A stretch of DNA of 28,576 nucleotides from an uncultured Rhodospirillaceae bacterium (GTDB taxonomy: Bacteria; Pseudomonadota; Alphaproteobacteria; Rhodospirillales; Casp-alpha2): the NCBI GenBank assembly GCA_913048145.1, contig CAJWVP010000003.1, forward strand, positions 1 to 28,576, written 5' to 3'. A program made the translations under genes and the position numbers. Below, piece by piece: positions 16,541-25,300 of the stretch (positions are counted from its first letter, which is position 1; each line of letters starts with the position of its first letter). The notes beneath the pieces were generated by a model. That model was not told the origin of the DNA and searched no databases. It saw only the letters and a list, made by a program, of their open reading frames with translations.

Positions 16541-18109
16541 ATGACTGATCAGAACGCTCCCGCCAAAGGTCGCCGTGAGGTTCGTCGCGGCGGCCGTGCC
16601 GCCCGTAAAGCTGCCCGCGCTGCTGCTGTTGTTGAGGCTCAGGCCTCGGCGCCTGCCTATATCACCCGCCAGATCCCCCTCATGGAGCTCTGCTCGGAGG
16701 AGGGTCTGGATATCATCGAGGCTAACGCGGAGACGATCTTAGAGGAGATTGGAATTGACTTTAAAGATGATCCCGACGTCCTAGATATCTGGCGCAACGC
16801 CGGCGCTGACGTGGACGGCGAACGGGTACGCTTTCCGAAGGGGCTGGCCCGCACCCTCATGGCCACCGCGCCCACCGAATACACCCAGCACGCCCGTAAC
16901 CCGGCCCGTAACGTTCAGATTGGTGGCGACAATACCGTGTTCTTGCCGGTGTATGGCCCCCCCTTCGTTCACGACTTGGATGAGGGACGCCGCTACGGCA
17001 CGCTCCATGACTTCGAGAACTTTGTGAAACTCGCCTATATGGCGCCCAGTATCCATCATTCAGGCGGCACAGTGTGCGAGCCCGTGGACGTGCCTGTTAA
17101 CAAGCGTCACTTGGATATGCTCTACGCTCATATGAAATATTCGGATAAACCCTTCATGGGTTCGGTTACTGCACCGGAGCGTGCCGCCGACACGGTGGCA
17201 ATGGTGGAGATCTTGTTCGGTAAAGATTTCGTCGACGGGAACACGGTCACGACCAGCCTAATCAACGTTAATTCCCCTATGACTTATGACTCGATCATGT
17301 TGGGTGCATTGAAAAACTACAGCGCTGCAAATCAGGCCGTGGTTATCACGCCGTTCATCATGTCAGGCGCCATGGCGCCGGTCAGCGTGCTTGGAACCCT
17401 GGCCCAGGCGTTGGCCGAGGCCATGGCTGGCATCGCGCTGACGCAGCTTATCCGTCCCGGTGCCCCGGTAATCTTTGGTTTATTCTCGGCTTCGCTTTCC
17501 ATGCAATCCGGTGCCCCAACCTTTGGAACCCCGGAGCCTACCCTGGTAATCTCCGCCGCTGCCCAATTGGCTCGACGGTTGAATTTGCCGTTCCGTTCGT
17601 GTGGAAGTCTTTGCGCCTCCAAGCTCCCCGACGCCCAGGCTGCCTATGAAAGCGTGAATTCCATGTCGCCGGCGCTCCTTTGCGGGATTAACTTCGTGTT
17701 GCACGGTGCTGGTTGGCTGGAGGGGGGACTGTCGTCTAGTTACGAGAAGTTTATCATGGATGTCGATCAATTGGGCATGCTGCAGACCTTGGCACAGGGA
17801 TATGACCTTACAGACAACGGCCAAGCGATGGACGCCATCCGCGAGGTTGGGCCCGGCGGTCACTATCTCGGCTGTGCACACACCCAGGCCAATTTTGAGA
17901 CCGCGTTCTACCGATCCAATATCGCGGACTACAATTCCTTCGAGCAATGGTCCTCCGAGGGTAGTATGGATCAGGCCCAGCGCGCCAACGCCGTATGGAA
18001 GCAATGGCTAGACGAATACGAAGTGCCAACCTTGGATCCCGCTAAGGACGAAGAGATTCAAGCCTTCGTCGAGATTAAAAAGGCATCGATGGAGGACGCA
18101 TGGTCCTAG
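16541..18109 (+). CDS. MttB-superfamily (non-pyrrolysine) methylamine/betaine:corrinoid methyltransferase
   Basis: A 522-residue TIM-barrel methyltransferase of the trimethylamine methyltransferase family. It is full length without any internal amber codon, so it belongs to the non-pyrrolysine branch, in which characterised members demethylate glycine betaine (MtgB), proline betaine (MtpB) or carnitine (MtcB). It would pass a methyl group to the corrinoid protein encoded at 12676. Recognisable segments are ETILEEIGIDFKDDPDVLDI near 65-85 and MQSGAPTFGTPEP near 325-340. Residues 8-35 form an Arg/Ala-rich basic tail. ATG 16541 has AAAGGA upstream; an upstream GTG at 16502 was rejected. The stop is TAG. 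No anaerobe marker is nearby, so this looks like use of the chemistry in an aerobe. The substrate is inferred only. Confidence 0.9.
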   Translation: MTDQNAPAKGRREVRRGGRAARKAARAAAVVEAQASAPAYITRQIPLMELCSEEGLDIIEANAETILEEIGIDFKDDPDVLDIWRNAGADVDGERVRFPKGLARTLMATAPTEYTQHARNPARNVQIGGDNTVFLPVYGPPFVHDLDEGRRYGTLHDFENFVKLAYMAPSIHHSGGTVCEPVDVPVNKRHLDMLYAHMKYSDKPFMGSVTAPERAADTVAMVEILFGKDFVDGNTVTTSLINVNSPMTYDSIMLGALKNYSAANQAVVITPFIMSGAMAPVSVLGTLAQALAEAMAGIALTQLIRPGAPVIFGLFSASLSMQSGAPTFGTPEPTLVISAAAQLARRLNLPFRSCGSLCASKLPDAQAAYESVNSMSPALLCGINFVLHGAGWLEGGLSSSYEKFIMDVDQLGMLQTLAQGYDLTDNGQAMDAIREVGPGGHYLGCAHTQANFETAFYRSNIADYNSFEQWSSEGSMDQAQRANAVWKQWLDEYEVPTLDPAKDEEIQAFVEIKKASMEDAWS

Positions 18110-18365
18110 GTCCACGTCGCGTCCTACGGTGCCGCATGACCCGTAAGGGGGCGACGGGGTGCTTCGGTCAGGAAAAAGCGTCTGCCGCTCATTTGGCGCA
18201 AGTGAATATGACGAGGCGACATTTGCATAGAGTCAAGCCATGAGCGTCACGTTAAAAGGAGCCAATTACCCTGGTCCCAAGCGATATAGCGAATGGAGCT
18301 TAACGATTTAATCTATCGCCAGCGTATATCTCGTCGGCGTCTCCGGGATTGGCGGTTGGAACGGC
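18110..18365. other. Convergent intergenic region, no clear content
   Basis: About 256 bases between two convergent stops. A bulged stem (CCTACGG with CCGTAAGG, 18122-18149) is the only visible structure, and no T-run follows. No gene or repeat is supported. Confidence 0.35.
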
Positions 18366-19157
18366 TCAGGCGAAGACGACACTGACAGCGCCCAGGCCCT
18401 TAATCTCCGCCACCGCTTCACCCGGTTCATCGAACCAATTGGTTTTCACTATTGAACCCAGCATGACTAAGTCACCGGCTTTTAGTTGCTTACCGGTCAT
18501 GGTCATGTGATCGGCGAACCAGGCCAGCGCAGCGAGCGGATGGCCCATGATGTCGGCGCCCCGGCCCAAGGTGCCGGCTTCGTTGTTGATGTTGAAACCG
18601 CCTTCCAGGGCTGGAAGGTCGAGGGCGCGCCAGCTTTCCAAAGGCGTTCCAAGGACGCAGCCGGCGTTGAAGAAATCGTCGGCAATCAGGGTCGGTAGGC
18701 CTATGGCGCGGAAATCCGTGTAGCGATCATCGACAATTTCAATTCCGATCATCACGGAACCGACATGGATGGCTACGTTGTCGGGCGTGTGCCCCGTACC
18801 GGTCGGGATGTCGCTACCTAAGCGCACAACGACTTCGCACTCCACACCGGGTCGGACGAAATCAGCGTGATTGAGGAAGGCTCGACCGTGATGAATATCA
18901 CGATCCAATATTCCCCCGGCGCAAGGGTGACCGATACCCAGATAATCCTGCATAACCTGCGTAGTGCAGCCTATTTTATATCCCGAGCGTCGGCCTAAGC
19001 CGCTTTTCGCCTGCAGGGCGTGAAGGGCCATCTGTACTCGGTAGCCTTCCTCCACCGTGGCCGGACAGAAGGCTTCGTTCAGAATGCTGAGGGGTCTTGT
19101 GGCCCATCGGGCCTCGGCAATTATCTGCGCGGCAACTCTCGCAGCTTCCGGGGTCAT
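18366..19157 (-). CDS. 2-keto-4-pentenoate hydratase-family enzyme (MhpD-like)
   Basis: A 263-residue member of the FAH-fold hydratase/decarboxylase family (MhpD, HpcG, TesE). The metal-binding Glu-x-Glu is present as GVECEVVV (Glu106, Glu108), with a third acidic ligand likely in GIEIVDDRY near 140. GYKIGCTT near 60 and the C-terminal LKAGDLVMLGSIVKT also match the family. Usual reactions are water addition to 2-hydroxypenta-2,4-dienoate or decarboxylation of a related oxo-acid. AAGGA precedes the ATG. No ring-cleavage genes are present nearby, so the true substrate here may not be an aromatic breakdown product. It is followed on the same strand side by the EamA transporter region but not obviously co-transcribed with it. 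Confidence 0.87.
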   Translation of the reverse strand: MTPEAARVAAQIIAEARWATRPLSILNEAFCPATVEEGYRVQMALHALQAKSGLGRRSGYKIGCTTQVMQDYLGIGHPCAGGILDRDIHHGRAFLNHADFVRPGVECEVVVRLGSDIPTGTGHTPDNVAIHVGSVMIGIEIVDDRYTDFRAIGLPTLIADDFFNAGCVLGTPLESWRALDLPALEGGFNINNEAGTLGRGADIMGHPLAALAWFADHMTMTGKQLKAGDLVMLGSIVKTNWFDEPGEAVAEIKGLGAVSVVFA

Positions 19158-19323
19158 GGCGGAGCTTTCCTTCAGAGGGTAGGGCGAATGTCACAATATT
19201 AGGCTACGGACTTTCCAGCGGCAATCGGCGGCAGGGGTTAGTGTCGGAAAGATGAGCTAGAGGCCGAACGTCACGGTTAAGAAATGAACCGATGAAAATC
19301 TCACTGTTTCTGAAATGAAGGCC

Positions 19324-20232
19324 TTAGCGTTCTAATTCGTCCCGTTCTGCGTCCTCTTTAGCGGCCTCGCGTTGCGCGATATATAGTCCAGCGGCAAAGA
19401 TCACGGCGCCGCCGATCCAAGTGGTCAGTTCAGGAATTTCGCCGAAAAACAAGAAGGCGATTAACGAGACCCAGATCAGCTTAGTAAAGTCGAAGGGCAT
19501 AATCACACTCAAGTCCGTCTCGTGCAGAGCCTGGGCCAGGAAGAACTGGGCGCATCCGCCGCTGATGCCGATGAAAGCCAACCAGAGAAACTCGTGAAAG
19601 TTCGGCCACTGCCACACGAACAGGGCAGGGACCAGCGACAATGGGGTCATAAGGACGGTTGCATATGTGACTATCGTGATTGAATGCTCTGTTCGACTGA
19701 GGGCCTTTATGAACAAAAGACATCCAGCCCATGTCGCAGCGGCCATCAACGTTACACCCTGGCCCAAGGTTACGCTATCGACCCCCGGTTGCAGGATGAT
19801 TAAGGCGCCGCCAAATGCTACTAGAATGGCCGTCCAGCGTCGCCAGCCGACAACTTCACCCAGAATAATCACGGCTAGAAATGTCGCGATGATGGGTGCG
19901 GAGAACCCCAATGCGACCACTTCTGCCAAGGGTGTCATGGTGATGGCCGTGAAGAATAATAGCATGTTCACGACGTTCAGACAGGCGCGGCCAATGTGGG
20001 TTCTAAACCGCTGGGTTTTCAAAGTCGCCCAGCCGTATCGTGGCAGCAACGGTAACACGAATAATATGCTGAATAGGTTGCGGAAGAAAACGATCTCGAA
20101 GGGATGGATTGTTTCGGTGACGTGACGGGCGGCTGAGTTCATGATCGCTGACAGAAACGTCATGCCGAGCATATAGGCGATGCCCAGTATGACGCTGGAC
20201 AGGGACCGGGGTTCTGGCGGCGGGTCTTGCAT
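19324..20232 (-). CDS. EamA/DMT-family membrane transporter
   Basis: A 302-residue inner-membrane protein with about ten helices and the duplicated EamA domain. The first copy runs from ILGIAYMLGMTFLSAIMNSAA to VGWRRWTAILVAFGGALII, the second from LMAAATWAGCLLFIKAL to GAVIFAAGLYIAQ. The charged tail (AAKEDAERDELER) is cytoplasmic. It probably exports or imports a small metabolite; the family includes amino-acid and nucleotide-sugar transporters. It begins 11 bases downstream of the end of a broken RidA-like gene on the same strand, so the two may once have formed an operon. The substrate is unknown. Confidence 0.9.
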   Translation of the reverse strand: MQDPPPEPRSLSSVILGIAYMLGMTFLSAIMNSAARHVTETIHPFEIVFFRNLFSILFVLPLLPRYGWATLKTQRFRTHIGRACLNVVNMLLFFTAITMTPLAEVVALGFSAPIIATFLAVIILGEVVGWRRWTAILVAFGGALIILQPGVDSVTLGQGVTLMAAATWAGCLLFIKALSRTEHSITIVTYATVLMTPLSLVPALFVWQWPNFHEFLWLAFIGISGGCAQFFLAQALHETDLSVIMPFDFTKLIWVSLIAFLFFGEIPELTTWIGGAVIFAAGLYIAQREAAKEDAERDELER

Positions 20233-20243
20233 TCGCGATTCCG

Positions 20244-20592
20244 TTACTTAGTCGCCGTGACAGTGATTTGTGCCAGGGCGTCCTCCTCCGTATTTACATT
20301 GCCGATGCAGATGCAGTTCGGACGTGCCATACTACATAGCCAAGTACTCCATTTTTTATTCATGGCCGGATTTTGGATGATACCCATCAGATAGATCGTC
20401 GCCGGGATCATCTTCGATTTCTCTTGCCCGCTCTTCCATAGGCGACACCCGGTCTTCGCTATAACCTCCTGGGTTTCTAGAAACACGTCTTGGGCTCGGT
20501 CCGTGATGGTTAAGTTAAAAAGATAAACTGTATCACCGTGCACAACGGCATGAAGAGTTAAACTCTCCCGAACCTAAACAAGTGATACTCAT
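20244..20592 (-). pseudogene. RidA-family imine deaminase, frameshifted relic
   Basis: Two frames join to give a RidA/YjgF-like protein of about 115 residues. Frame one begins at ATG 20592 with MSITCLGSGE, the usual opening of this branch. Frame two continues with LHAVVHGDTVYL, then KSKMIPATIYL, MNKKW and the terminal ITVTATK. The spacing between the parts fits a single extra base near 20550-20562; frame one otherwise stops after 19 codons. Key positions are also altered: the usual Gly-Gln after VYL is gone, and the Glu of the last strand (VEI) is Gln. An Arg possibly equal to the substrate-binding Arg remains (MARP). RidA removes reactive enamine/imine products, which would suit amine-oxidising neighbours. 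An assembly error is possible, but the other changes favour decay. Confidence 0.65.
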
Positions 20593-20752
20593 GGTTGCTC
20601 TCTTGACTGCAGGTTTATGTGGCAGGACAGAGGACTGCATTCACGGCTAAGGGACAAGCCTTCGCCGCTTCAAAAGTCTTGACCGATTTGAAGGATCGCC
20701 AAGTTGGCGGTGCAGGTGGTTACAGAATTAGTAAAGATATAACCCTGGGTCG
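20593..20752. other. Intergenic region with CGCCAA-G-TTGGCG palindrome
   Basis: About 160 bases between the RidA relic and the end of the sox operon. The one clear structure is a 13-base palindrome at 20697-20709, which could be a weak hairpin or an operator. It has no T-run. Confidence 0.3.
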
Positions 20753-21757
20753 CTAGCGCATCAGAAAACCCATACCAATGGTATCGTTGTCCTCGAGATA
20801 GAACGTGCTTTCGCCCGTGAAATGCGCCATGCCAGAAACTTCCACGGTAACGGCTGGGAAATTGCCACAGGTCGTTTCCGTCGCAACCTGACCCGTGAAC
20901 AACGCCCCAGTCACGCTCTCGAAAGTACGGACCTGTTCCACAGCGATCAATCTGCGCCTGTGCTGCAACGCGACCCTTGCTGTTACCCCGGAGCCGGTAG
21001 GACTTCGGTCCACCTGGGCATCTGCGAAGACGCAGATATTGGCTGTCGGCGTATTTGTAAATGCGTCCTTTCCGTCGGTCAGTATGGTGCCGTAGAGAAA
21101 CGCTAGGTCGTCGTTATCCGGGTGGGCGAGGGGGACCTGCACCTTGACGGCCGCAGTGACAATCGAGGCCGCGTCGACGAGGTCACGCGTACGTGATGTC
21201 TTTACGTCCAGACCGAATTGGTTCGCCGGCACCACGGCATAAAAGGCGCCGCCGTAGCCAATGTCGACGGTGACCGGCCCATAGATGTCCGTGTCGACCG
21301 TCTTATCCCGGGCGAAGGCAAAGGCGGGCACGCTTTCGAATCGGACCATGCCGGGTTGGCCGTCGGTTACTGTCACGTGGACGTTGACTGGCCCGCACGG
21401 GCATTGAATGACCACCTTCGTTTCTGGTTCGACCGCCTCCACGAGCCCTTGTTCGATGGCATAACGCCCGAGTGCAATGACTGCGTGCCCACACATCGTT
21501 GAGTAGCCTTCATTGTGCATGAACAGAACGGCCATATCGGCGCTGGGCACGTCGGGTCTGATCGGAATTACTCCGTACATATCGTAATGCCCACGCGGCT
21601 CATAAATCAGGAATTTACGAAGATGATCGAGGTTGTCGCGAACATAGCGGCGTTTCTCGAGGATCGTTTTACCCGGGATGTCCGGATAGCCCTCGGTGAC
21701 GATTCGTACCGGTTCGCCACCGGTGTGCATATCGATAGTGCGGATGGTTATGGTCAT
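20753..21757 (-). CDS. Proline racemase family; predicted trans-3-hydroxy-L-proline dehydratase
   Basis: A 334-residue PrdF-fold enzyme. The first catalytic residue is Cys89 in STMCGHAVIALGRY. The second position is Thr254 in DRSPTGSG, where true proline racemases and 4-hydroxyproline epimerases have Cys (SPCGTG). The Cys/Thr pair is the known mark of trans-3-hydroxy-L-proline dehydratase (human L3HYPDH), which makes delta-1-pyrroline-2-carboxylate. The start at 21757 is fixed by homology (RTIDMHTGGEP) and by the four-base ATGA overlap with the stop of soxG; an upstream in-frame extension was rejected. It is the last gene of the sox operon. A reductase for the product is not in the window. 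Confidence 0.87.
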   Translation of the reverse strand: MTITIRTIDMHTGGEPVRIVTEGYPDIPGKTILEKRRYVRDNLDHLRKFLIYEPRGHYDMYGVIPIRPDVPSADMAVLFMHNEGYSTMCGHAVIALGRYAIEQGLVEAVEPETKVVIQCPCGPVNVHVTVTDGQPGMVRFESVPAFAFARDKTVDTDIYGPVTVDIGYGGAFYAVVPANQFGLDVKTSRTRDLVDAASIVTAAVKVQVPLAHPDNDDLAFLYGTILTDGKDAFTNTPTANICVFADAQVDRSPTGSGVTARVALQHRRRLIAVEQVRTFESVTGALFTGQVATETTCGNFPAVTVEVSGMAHFTGESTFYLEDNDTIGMGFLMR

Positions 21758-22374
21758 CTCAGCCCGGTGATGACGCGGACTCCGTATTCGCGCGCCGCGT
21801 CCTCGAGCCAAGTCCAGACGTATTCGGCAAAGCTGCGGCGCACGATGATGTCGTAGGCGTCATCTGCCGTCTGATGCATGGTCATATCGGCTCGAGCTAA
21901 GATCGTTTGCGCGCATTGGCCGGGGCCGAACACGCGCGGGTGCATATCCACCGGACAGCCCTTGGCCAAGGTGTCACGGGCGTGCGCGCCGGCGAGACGG
22001 ATGACGGTCATGGATTCACCGGTCAGCGTTACCGCTGTGTGGAATTCACCCACGACCTTTTCTAGATTGGCGTGTATGTCAGCCTCCTCGCCCGTGGGTG
22101 TGATGATTAGCCATTCGTCGGGGCCAAGGCCTAAAACGTGGACGCCTTCTGGTTTGCCTGAGGTCTTGTTAACGTCGGGAAGCGCCGCGCCGACAACCTT
22201 TTTGACGGCCGGGCCAAAGTCCGGGTTGGAGCGTTGGCCGCGGAGGTTGATCATGCCAAGTAATAGGCGTTCGCCAATGTGGACGCCTGTGGTCGCGTCA
22301 GCGGCTTCGTTGGCGGCCCGCGCATCCAGGTGCAGGTGCGCAAGGGGGGTCTGTCGAAGGTAAGTGTTAGCCAT
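21754..22374 (-). CDS. soxG: Sarcosine oxidase gamma subunit
   Basis: A 206-residue gamma subunit of heterotetrameric sarcosine oxidase. It contains the family core NLRGQRSNPDF, GPDEWLIITP and the C-terminal RRSFAEYVWTWLEDAAREYG. The gamma fold resembles a small GcvT-like domain and is structural. The start at 22374 overlaps the end of soxA by eight bases; upstream in-frame codons to 22545 lie inside soxA and do not match the family. Its stop overlaps the next gene start (ATGA). The tight overlaps show that the subunits are translated as a coupled set. Confidence 0.92.
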   Translation of the reverse strand: MANTYLRQTPLAHLHLDARAANEAADATTGVHIGERLLLGMINLRGQRSNPDFGPAVKKVVGAALPDVNKTSGKPEGVHVLGLGPDEWLIITPTGEEADIHANLEKVVGEFHTAVTLTGESMTVIRLAGAHARDTLAKGCPVDMHPRVFGPGQCAQTILARADMTMHQTADDAYDIIVRRSFAEYVWTWLEDAAREYGVRVITGLR

Positions 22375-25300
22375 CGATCTTCGCTCCTTCGGGATCGACA
22401 AACACCGGCGATGTGATCTCAGCGCGCACCACGCCGTCGGCCAAAGGCACGTAGACGCCTTCCCCAATTTTCTTGCGTCCACCCTTGACCAGGGCCAGGG
22501 CGAAGGAGCGGCCCATGTTAGCGGAATAATAGCTCGACGTGACATGGCCGATCATTGGGATGCGCGAGCCCAAGGGTGGACGTTCCTGCTGGCTGGAGGT
22601 GATCTGAGAGCCTTCAGGTATCACCTTCGTGTGATCATCCGGTAGAAGGCCCACAAGTTGTTTCCGGTCTTGGCGGCGGTTGTCTTCTCGATCAAAAGAT
22701 CGTCGGCCAAGGAAATCCTTTTTCTTGGAGACGATCCAGTCCATGCCCAAATCTTGGGGTGTGGTCGTTCCATCCGTTTCCTGGCCGACGATGATATACC
22801 CCTTTTCCGCGCGGAGTACGTGCATGGTCTCTGTGCCGTAAGGTGTGATGCCGTATTTATCACCGGCGGTCATCATGGCGGTCCACACACTCATACCGTA
22901 GCTGGCGGGGACATTGATCTCATAGGTCAGCTCACCGGTGAAACTGACCCGGAAAATCCGCGCGGACACGCCCGCGACGGTTCCTTCGCGCACGGACATG
23001 AAGGGGAAACTGACGGGATCCAGGTCGATATCTTCGGTGAATTCTGACAACAGGGCACGGGCCTGGGGGCCGGCGATGGTGATGTTCGCGTACTGCTCGG
23101 TTACGGAGGTGAAGTAGACTCTCATCTCCGGCCATTCCGTCTGTGACCATTCCTCCAGCCATTCGAGGACTGAGGCGGAGTTACCGGTGGTTGTGGTCAT
23201 GAAGAAATGGTTTTCCGACAACCGCGTCGTCACGCCGTCGTCCATCACCATACCGTCCTCGCCGAGCATCAGACCATAGCGGCAGCGCCCGTTTTTTAAA
23301 TTCTGCCAAGAGTTGGTATAGACGCGGTTCAAGAATTCCGCCGCGTCCGGACCCTGGATATCGATCTTGCCCAGTGTCGTCGCATCTAAGATTCCCACCG
23401 CGTTCCGGACCGCTAAGCATTCGCGATTTACCGCATCCTGCATATTTTCGTTGGGCTTCGGATAATACCACGGCCGTTTCCACTGACCCACATCCTCCCA
23501 ATTGCATCCCGCCTGGTCGTGCCAATGATGCATGGGCGTCATGCGGGTCGGGTCCATAAGAACGCCAATATCGCGGCCGGCCAGCGCACCCAAGGTCACT
23601 GGCGTGAACGGTGGGCGGAAGGTCGTGGTGCCGACCTCACCGAGCGTCTCACAGCCCAAGGCCTGTCCCAACACGGCCATGCCCGAGATATTGCCGGTCT
23701 TGCCTTGGTCGGGAGCCATGCCCAATGTCGTGTATCGCTTCGTATGCTCAACGGATTCGTAGCCTTCTCGCGCCGCAAGGTGAATGTCAGCGGCGGTAAC
23801 GTCGTGGGCCTGATCCAGGAAATGCTTGCCGCGCCGGCCCAGGGGTTGGGTTGTTGGCACCACCCACAACAGGCGCGCCGGCGATTCATCCTCTTCCGGG
23901 GCGCTGGGGGGCTTGCTGCGGCTGCTTTTCTTGAAGCCGGCGCCGCCGGCTGCAACCTTACCCGCCTTCAGGCCGTCGACTAAGCAGCGAGCCAGATCGA
24001 AGATGCCGGCGGCAGCGCCGACGCAGGTCTCGTTCTGTAAGGTGTTGCTAGGCAAGAAAATACCCCGTTCTTCATCAAACACAGTCTTGCCGCCAGAATG
24101 TGAGTGCAGGTGAATGGCAGGATTCCAGCCGCCGGACGAACAGATAACGTCGCACGAGATCGTCCGCGCCGTGCCGGTGACGCCGTCGCCAGTCTTGTTT
24201 AACGCCATGACCTCGATGGCGGCCACACCCTTTGATCCCTGCACAGCGGTGATCGCGTGGTTATCCAGAATTTCGATGTCGCGTTGGATCGCCTCAGTTG
24301 CCAGCTCGCCAGATGGGTCCGACCGGACGTCGATGATCGCCGGCACGCTGATACCGGCGTCGAACAGGTCGAGTGCGGTGCGGTAGGCGTCGTCGTTATT
24401 AGTGAACACACAGACCCGTTTACCCGGCTGCACTCCGTAGCGGTTCACGTAGGTCCGGACTGCGCCGGCCAGCATGACGCCTGGGCGGTCGTTGTCGGCG
24501 AAGATCATTGGCTGCTCGATGGCACCGGTGGCCAACACCACCTGTTTGGCGCGCACCCGCCACAAGCGCTGACGCGAGGTGCAGCCGCCGTGGGAGACGT
24601 TAGCTCGGCGCTGTTCGATCATGCCGACAAAGTTGTGGTCGTAATAGCCGAATGCCGTCGTTCGCCTGAGGACGGTGACGTTTTCCATCTGGTTCAGTTC
24701 AGCTTCGACTGTGGCGATCCATTCGTTGGCGGGCTTGCCGTCGATCTCGCGCCGCTCGTTCAGGAGCCATCCGCCCAATGTCGGCTGGTCGTCGGCAAGG
24801 ATCACCCGCGCTCCGACCCGTGCCGCCGCCAGAGTGGCCGCCAATCCGCTAGGCCCGCCTCCTACGACAACCACGTCCGCGTGTGCGTTCATCTTGTCAT
24901 AGTAGTCCGGGTCCTTTTCCGTCGGCGCTTTGCCAAGACCCGCTGCATGGCGGATGAAATGCTCGTAGTATTTCCAGAAGGACGCAGGCCACATGAAGGT
25001 CTTGTAGTAGAACCCGGCGGGCGTCAGGCGGTGGAACAACCCGATGAAGGACATGGCGTCGAAGTCGGGCCCTGGCCAACAGTTGACGCTGTCGGCGCTG
25101 AGCCCGTCATAGAGTTCGACCCGGGTCGCCTGCTGGTTCGGTAGGGTCCGCGCGCCGGCCTCCAGTTGCAATAGGGCATTCGGTTCTTCTGCGCCGGCGG
25201 CGAAGATGCCGCGTGGGCGATGGTATTTGAAGCTGCGTCCGACGATCTTAACGCCGTTGGCCAACAGCGCCGACGCCACTGTGTCGCCAGGGTGCCCCTT

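Noticed and set aside
16541..18109. Pyrrolysine-encoding MttB with read-through amber
   Set aside because: The frame is full length without internal TAG. The TAG at its end is followed by only nine more codons before TGA, so it is a normal stop.
18122..18149. Terminator between mttB-like and hydratase genes
   Set aside because: The stem is bulged and no T-run follows on either strand, so it was not called as a terminator.
22375..22545. Upstream extension of soxG
   Set aside because: The extra residues lie in another frame of soxA and do not match the gamma-subunit family.
24257..25144. 295-codon plus-strand ORF inside soxA
   Set aside because: Antisense shadow of the NAD-binding part of soxA with no family resemblance.
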